From SIG565 sp045590755 (lineage in GTDB: Bacteria > Bacillota > Clostridia > Oscillospirales > Acutalibacteraceae): a stretch of 54,644 nt of DNA. The notes below the pieces were generated by a model. The model worked only from the letters and a program-made list of their open reading frames with translations. It ran no database searches and had not been told where the DNA came from. The stretch is taken from NCBI GenBank assembly GCA_045590755.1, contig JAZNRP010000015.1, positions 1-54,644 of the forward strand, in the 5' to 3' direction. Shown one piece after another: positions 50,766 through 54,644 of the stretch (position 1 is the first letter of the stretch; the number at the start of each line of letters is the position of its first letter). The position numbers and the translations under genes are program-made.

Positions 50766-52007
50766 ATGATTTACGATATTGCTGTAATTGGTGGTGGGGC
50801 CGCGGGACTTACCGCTGCTATATGCGCCGCACAGAAAAACCGAAAAATAAATATTGTTGTGTTAGAGTCGCTGTCTCGTGTCGGTAAAAAGTTAATTACC
50901 ACAGGAAACGGCAGATGTAACATTACAAATAAAAATACATCAATTGCCGACTATCACAGTGAAGAGCTTGATGCTCTTGATACTGTTTTTGGTAAATACT
51001 TTTTAAAAGATACTGTAGACTTTTTTTCAAATATAGGCATTGAAATCACATTTGAAAATGATGGCAGAGCTTACCCGTATTCTTATCAGGCATCAAGCGT
51101 GGTCGACGCTTTAAGATTTGCGTGCGAAGAAAATAAAATTGAAATTAAGACTGATACAAAGGTTATTGATTTTTCATTTGATAATTCGGTTTATTCCTTA
51201 TCTACTGAAAATGAGAAAATTATGGCAAAATCTATTATTGTTGCCACAGGACTGTTTTCGGGCGGAAACAGTGTTGGTAGTGACGGCTCTTTCTATAATT
51301 TATTAAAGAAAAAAGGCTTTAAGACGGTTAAAACCACGCCGTCAATTGTGCAGATTAAAACCGACACCGCTGTTACAAAACAGTTAAAGGGTATAAAGTT
51401 AGAAGCGGCGGCTACTCTTTTAAACGGTGTTAAAGCGGTCCGCACAGAAAAAGGGGAAGTTTTGTTTACCGATTACGGCCTATCGGGACCGCCCATTTTA
51501 CAGATTTCGCGTGAAGTTTCACGAAACATAGGCGAATTTACAATTTCCCTTGATTTAATGTATAACTTCACCGAAGAACAAATTACCGATTTGTTATATA
51601 GACGCCGTGAAAATTTGAAGCAAAGAAGTGCGGAAAACTTTTTAACGGGGCTTCTTAATAAGCGTGTCGGACAAACTGTTGTGAAATTATGCGGTATCAA
51701 TTTAAGCAATGAAATATCTTCAATTTCAGATACTGAAATTGAAAAAATTGCTAAGAAAATCAAAAATTTTGAATTCTCCGTAGTTGGCACAACTGGCTTT
51801 AACAATTCTCAGGTAACCGCAGGTGGTATTGCAATTTCTGAATTCGATAAAAACACCTTACAGTCGAAAAGATATAAGGGTATGTTTGCCGCAGGTGAAA
51901 TTTTAGATGTTGATGGTGATTGCGGCGGATATAATCTGCAGTGGGCGTGGTCAAGCGCTATGCTGGCAGCAGACAGCGCAGTTCGGTTTATCGGGGAGAG
52001 TTTATGA
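50766..52007 (+). CDS. FAD-dependent oxidoreductase, HI0933/BaiN-like family
   Basis: A 413-residue flavoprotein. The N-terminal dinucleotide fold has GGGAAGLTAAICAA at ~9-22, then RVGKKLITTGNGRCNITN near 40-57. The C-terminal second FAD-contact VDGDCGGYNLQWAWSS near 381-396 is diagnostic of the HI0933-like (YhiN/BaiN) family. Named members include a bile-acid dehydrogenase, but most have no known substrate and none is assigned. It overlaps the next flavoprotein gene by ATGA, giving coupled translation. Confidence 0.88.
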   Translation: MIYDIAVIGGGAAGLTAAICAAQKNRKINIVVLESLSRVGKKLITTGNGRCNITNKNTSIADYHSEELDALDTVFGKYFLKDTVDFFSNIGIEITFENDGRAYPYSYQASSVVDALRFACEENKIEIKTDTKVIDFSFDNSVYSLSTENEKIMAKSIIVATGLFSGGNSVGSDGSFYNLLKKKGFKTVKTTPSIVQIKTDTAVTKQLKGIKLEAAATLLNGVKAVRTEKGEVLFTDYGLSGPPILQISREVSRNIGEFTISLDLMYNFTEEQITDLLYRRRENLKQRSAENFLTGLLNKRVGQTVVKLCGINLSNEISSISDTEIEKIAKKIKNFEFSVVGTTGFNNSQVTAGGIAISEFDKNTLQSKRYKGMFAAGEILDVDGDCGGYNLQWAWSSAMLAADSAVRFIGESL

Positions 52008-53566
52008 TAATAGTAAGAAATGTAAAACTGCCAATAGATGCCGATTTTAGCAATATTCATACTACATTATCAAATGCGTTGGGAATTGATGCTAAAAGCA
52101 TTAAAAACGCTACCCTTTACAGAAAATCGGTTGATGCTCGGCATAAGAATGATATTTGTTTTTGTTGCTCTTTTTTATTAGAGCTAACCGCAAGCGAAGA
52201 TAAATTTATAAGGAGAAACAAGAATGCCGAAGCTTTTGTAAAAAAAGAATATGTATGGAAAACAGCAAAGTCTGATATTCGACCCGTTGTTGTGGGTTTT
52301 GGCCCTGCCGGTATGTTTGCGGCATTAACCCTTGCCCGTGCGGGATTAAAACCCATAGTAATTGAACGGGGCAGTGATGCTGATACAAGAGCTAAACAAA
52401 TTGAAGAATTTTTCGTAGGCGGTAAATTAAATCCGCAGTCAAATGTGCAGTTCGGAGAAGGCGGCGCAGGGACTTTTTCTGACGGTAAGCTAAATACAGG
52501 TATAAAAGATATTCGTTGCCGCACAGTGCTTGAGACCTTTTTTTCCTTTGGCGCGCCCGATAAAATTTTGTATGAGGCCAAACCGCATATTGGCACAGAT
52601 GTTCTTATAAATGTTGTAAAAAACATTCGCAAGGAAATTATTATACTCGGTGGAGAAGTACAGTTTAATACCCGTCTTGAAAAAATAAATACAATTGATA
52701 AAAAAATAGTATCGGTGAGAGCAAACGGAAAAACAATAGAGTGTTCGCAAGTTATTCTGGCAACGGGACATTCAGCGCGCGATGTTTTTGAATTGCTTAA
52801 TAATATGAATGTTGCTTTACAGCAAAAGCCTTTTGCTGTGGGGGCTAGAATTGAGCATCTGCAGACCGATATAAACCGCGCTATGTACGGCGAATTTGCT
52901 GAAAGTGGTTATTTGGGCGCGGCAGATTATAAGCTGGCAGTGCATCTGCCAAGTGGCCGCGGTGTGTATACCTTTTGTATGTGCCCTGGCGGTAATGTGA
53001 TTAACGCATCAAGCGAAGAAGATGGAATTGCGGTAAACGGAATGAGTTATTCAAAGCGGAATCTCCAAAACGCCAACAGTGCGCTTTTGGTTGAAGTAAA
53101 ACCGCAAGACCTTAAGGAAGACGATATTTTTGCGGGTATCAGATTACAAAAAGAAATAGAGCAAAAAGCCTATAATATAGCAAATGGTAGCGTCCCATTC
53201 TGTTTTGTAGGCGATTTGACTTGTAAGCCTGTTACCGACAAAGAAAAGGTTAAGCCAACAGTAAAACCTGATACAGTTCATACCGATATATACAAGGTAT
53301 TGCCAAGCTTTGTTGCTGACAGTATTAAAGCCGCTTTACCCGAATTCGATAAAAAAATCAACGGCTTTGCAGATAGTAACGCCCGCCTTACATTTCCTGA
53401 AACACGAAGCACTTCGCCCGTAAGGGTTTTAAGAAATGAATTTTATGAATCGGTAAGTCTTAGCGGTCTTTACCCAACTGGTGAAGGGGCAGGGTATGCA
53501 GGTGGTATTATGTCTGCTGCAGTTGACGGAATGAGAGTTGCAGAACAGATAATCGATTTGTTTTAG
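52004..53566 (+). CDS. FAD-dependent dehydrogenase (COG2509-like)
   Basis: A 520-residue flavoprotein. A ~80-residue N-terminal extension (MIIVRNVKLPIDADF start) precedes GFGPAGMFAALTLARAG at ~93-109, then NVQFGEGGAGTFSDGKLNT and the C-terminal GEGAGYAGGIMSAAVDG. This architecture matches uncharacterised FAD-dependent dehydrogenases of COG2509. ATG 52004 is used, overlapping the previous stop; an in-frame ATG at 51941 lies deep inside the upstream gene. The two flavoproteins may form a redox pair, but this is inference. Confidence 0.87.
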   Translation: MIIVRNVKLPIDADFSNIHTTLSNALGIDAKSIKNATLYRKSVDARHKNDICFCCSFLLELTASEDKFIRRNKNAEAFVKKEYVWKTAKSDIRPVVVGFGPAGMFAALTLARAGLKPIVIERGSDADTRAKQIEEFFVGGKLNPQSNVQFGEGGAGTFSDGKLNTGIKDIRCRTVLETFFSFGAPDKILYEAKPHIGTDVLINVVKNIRKEIIILGGEVQFNTRLEKINTIDKKIVSVRANGKTIECSQVILATGHSARDVFELLNNMNVALQQKPFAVGARIEHLQTDINRAMYGEFAESGYLGAADYKLAVHLPSGRGVYTFCMCPGGNVINASSEEDGIAVNGMSYSKRNLQNANSALLVEVKPQDLKEDDIFAGIRLQKEIEQKAYNIANGSVPFCFVGDLTCKPVTDKEKVKPTVKPDTVHTDIYKVLPSFVADSIKAALPEFDKKINGFADSNARLTFPETRSTSPVRVLRNEFYESVSLSGLYPTGEGAGYAGGIMSAAVDGMRVAEQIIDLF

Positions 53567-53656
53567 TTAATTTTTATAAATTAACTACCAAAATTTCACA
53601 TTTTATCATATAAAATAACATTTTTTGAATTTGTGTTAAAAATATCACAAAATAAC

Positions 53657-53685
53657 TTGAAAAAAAGATTGTTTTGGGGTAGAAT
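53657..53685 (+). promoter_or_regulatory. Predicted sigma-A promoter of gap
   Basis: TTGAAA, 17 bases, then TAGAAT, 32 bases before gap. The 150-base gap between the flavoprotein gene and gap is very AT-rich and holds nothing else recognisable. Confidence 0.75.
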
Positions 53686-53717
53686 ATTATATGTAAAATT
53701 TTTAGGAGGTATTTCCA

Positions 53718-54644
53718 ATGGTAAAAGTTGCAATTAACGGATTTGGACGTATCGGTCGTCTCGCTTTCCGCCAGATGTTCGGTGCAGAAGGCTACGATGT
53801 AGTAGCTATCAACGACTTGACAAAACCCTCTATGCTTGCTAATCTTCTTAAGTATGATACAGCACAGGGTGGTTACTGCGGTGCTATCGGTGAAAATCTT
53901 CACACAGTTTCTGCTGATGATGAAGCCGGTACAATCACAGTTGACGGCAAGACTCTCAAAATCTATGCAGAAAAGAATGCTGCTGACCTTCCTTGGGGAG
54001 AAATCGGTGTAGATGTTGTTCTTGAATGCACAGGTTTCTACTGCTCAAAGGATAAGAGCCAGGCTCACATTGATGCCGGCGCTAAGAAGGTTGTAATCTC
54101 TGCTCCTGCAGGTAATGACCTTCCCACAATCGTTTTCAGCGTAAACGAAGATACTCTTACTGCTGATGACAAAATCATCTCTGCTGCTTCTTGCACAACA
54201 AACTGCTTAGCTCCTATGGCTAAAGCTCTTAACGATTATGCTGCTATCCAAAGCGGTATCATGAGCACTATCCACGCTTACACCGGCGACCAAATGATTC
54301 TTGACGGTCCTCACAGAAAGGGTGACCTTCGCCGTGCACGTGCAGGTGCTGCTAACATCGTTCCTAACTCAACAGGCGCTGCTAAGGCTATCGGTCTTGT
54401 AATTCCTGAACTCAACGGCAAACTTATCGGTTCTGCTCAGCGTGTTCCCGTTCCGACCGGTTCTACCACCATCCTTACTGCTGTTGTTAAGGGTACCGAC
54501 GTTACTAAAGAAGGCATCAACGCTGCTATGAAGGCTGCAGCTTCTGAGTCTTTTGGTTACAATGAGGACGAAATCGTATCTTCAGACGTTATCGGTATGA
54601 AGTACGGCTCACTCTTTGACGCTACTCAGACAATGGTTTGCGAC
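53718..54644 (+). CDS. gap: Type I glyceraldehyde-3-phosphate dehydrogenase, 5' part
   Basis: The first 309 residues of the glycolytic enzyme; the remainder lies beyond the window edge. The Rossmann start MVKVAINGFGRIGR, active-site SCTTNC with Cys159, the S-loop region and LIGSAQRVPVPTGSTT are present. AGGAGGT precedes ATG 53718 by 8 bases. Codon use is strongly biased (CTT, GCT, AAC, ATC), unlike the neighbours and like hup, as expected for a highly expressed glycolytic gene. The truncated C-terminus cannot be judged. Confidence 0.98.
   Translation, partial: MVKVAINGFGRIGRLAFRQMFGAEGYDVVAINDLTKPSMLANLLKYDTAQGGYCGAIGENLHTVSADDEAGTITVDGKTLKIYAEKNAADLPWGEIGVDVVLECTGFYCSKDKSQAHIDAGAKKVVISAPAGNDLPTIVFSVNEDTLTADDKIISAASCTTNCLAPMAKALNDYAAIQSGIMSTIHAYTGDQMILDGPHRKGDLRRARAGAANIVPNSTGAAKAIGLVIPELNGKLIGSAQRVPVPTGSTTILTAVVKGTDVTKEGINAAMKAAASESFGYNEDEIVSSDVIGMKYGSLFDATQTMVCD

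Noticed and set aside
1..54644. CRISPR arrays, prophage, insertion sequences, tRNA or rRNA genes
   Set aside because: Intergenic gaps are short and accounted for; no regular repeats, transposase frames, attachment sites or RNA gene signatures were found.

Overview
The window looks like a chromosomal segment of a low-GC, spore-forming member of the Clostridia, probably a gut Oscillospirales/Ruminococcaceae relative (inference). The support is the Firmicutes gene order mazG-hup-rqcP-yabP-yabQ-divIC-S1, sporulation genes yabP and yabQ, HPr kinase, a CIRCE-controlled groESL operon, recJ-relA-dtd-hemZ order, and strong AAGGGGG-type ribosome binding sites with frequent TTG/GTG starts. No phage, insertion sequence, CRISPR array, tRNA or rRNA was seen. 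Both ends cut genes: a ROK sugar kinase on the left and glyceraldehyde-3-phosphate dehydrogenase on the right.

Layout. 1-5.6 kb: hprK and the ROK kinase (leftward), then ychF, a membrane zinc peptidase and an HPr-kinase-like/S24 peptidase pair, then PRPP synthase (leftward). 5.8-7.7 kb: a tandem pair of DUF4886 SGNH-type hydrolases and a PQ-loop membrane protein. 7.8-13.9 kb: thyX-tmk-DJ-1-mltG-U32 peptidase-PBP, facing an OpgB/LtaS-like phosphoglycerol transferase. 15.6-24.4 kb: recJ-relA-dtd-MBL-hemZ-nucleoside kinase-zinc ribbon protein-mtnN. 24.5-30.4 kb: the mazG-hup-rqcP-yabPQ-divIC-S1 block, an orphan fumarase alpha subunit, an rRNA-type methyltransferase and a lipid kinase. 30.4-36.3 kb: groESL, pncB, a lipoprotein and an ABC exporter. 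36.3-42.7 kb: a candidate leftward small RNA, lon-engB, an MGMT-like protein, rpe, a MecA C-domain-like protein (leftward), a 46-residue membrane protein and a phosphohexomutase. 42.7-46.8 kb (leftward): alaX, a THF riboswitch, folT, folC and a cysteine-rich protein. 46.9-54.6 kb: acyl-ACP thioesterase, YerC-type regulator, fhs, a beta-lactamase-fold lipoprotein, two flavoproteins and gap.

The genes are mostly housekeeping: stringent response, nucleotide and folate/one-carbon metabolism (thyX, fhs, folC, folT), proteostasis (groESL, lon, MecA-like), cell envelope (mltG, PBP, OpgB-like, divIC) and carbon control (hprK, ROK kinase, gap, rpe).

The most interesting signals are regulatory. (1) A roughly 150-nt leftward RNA upstream of lon has its own promoter and terminator, and a hairpin loop carrying C7U3 that is complementary to AAAGGGG ribosome binding sites, several of which lie in this window. 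(2) At least four genes (the PBP, yabP, the cysteine-rich protein and folT) are preceded by a terminator-like hairpin whose 3' arm contains the gene's own Shine-Dalgarno sequence and whose T-run abuts or overlaps the start codon. (3) The THF riboswitch linker repeats, in inverted form, ten bases of the aptamer. (4) A lipoprotein of the serine beta-lactamase fold has cysteine at the usual nucleophile position.
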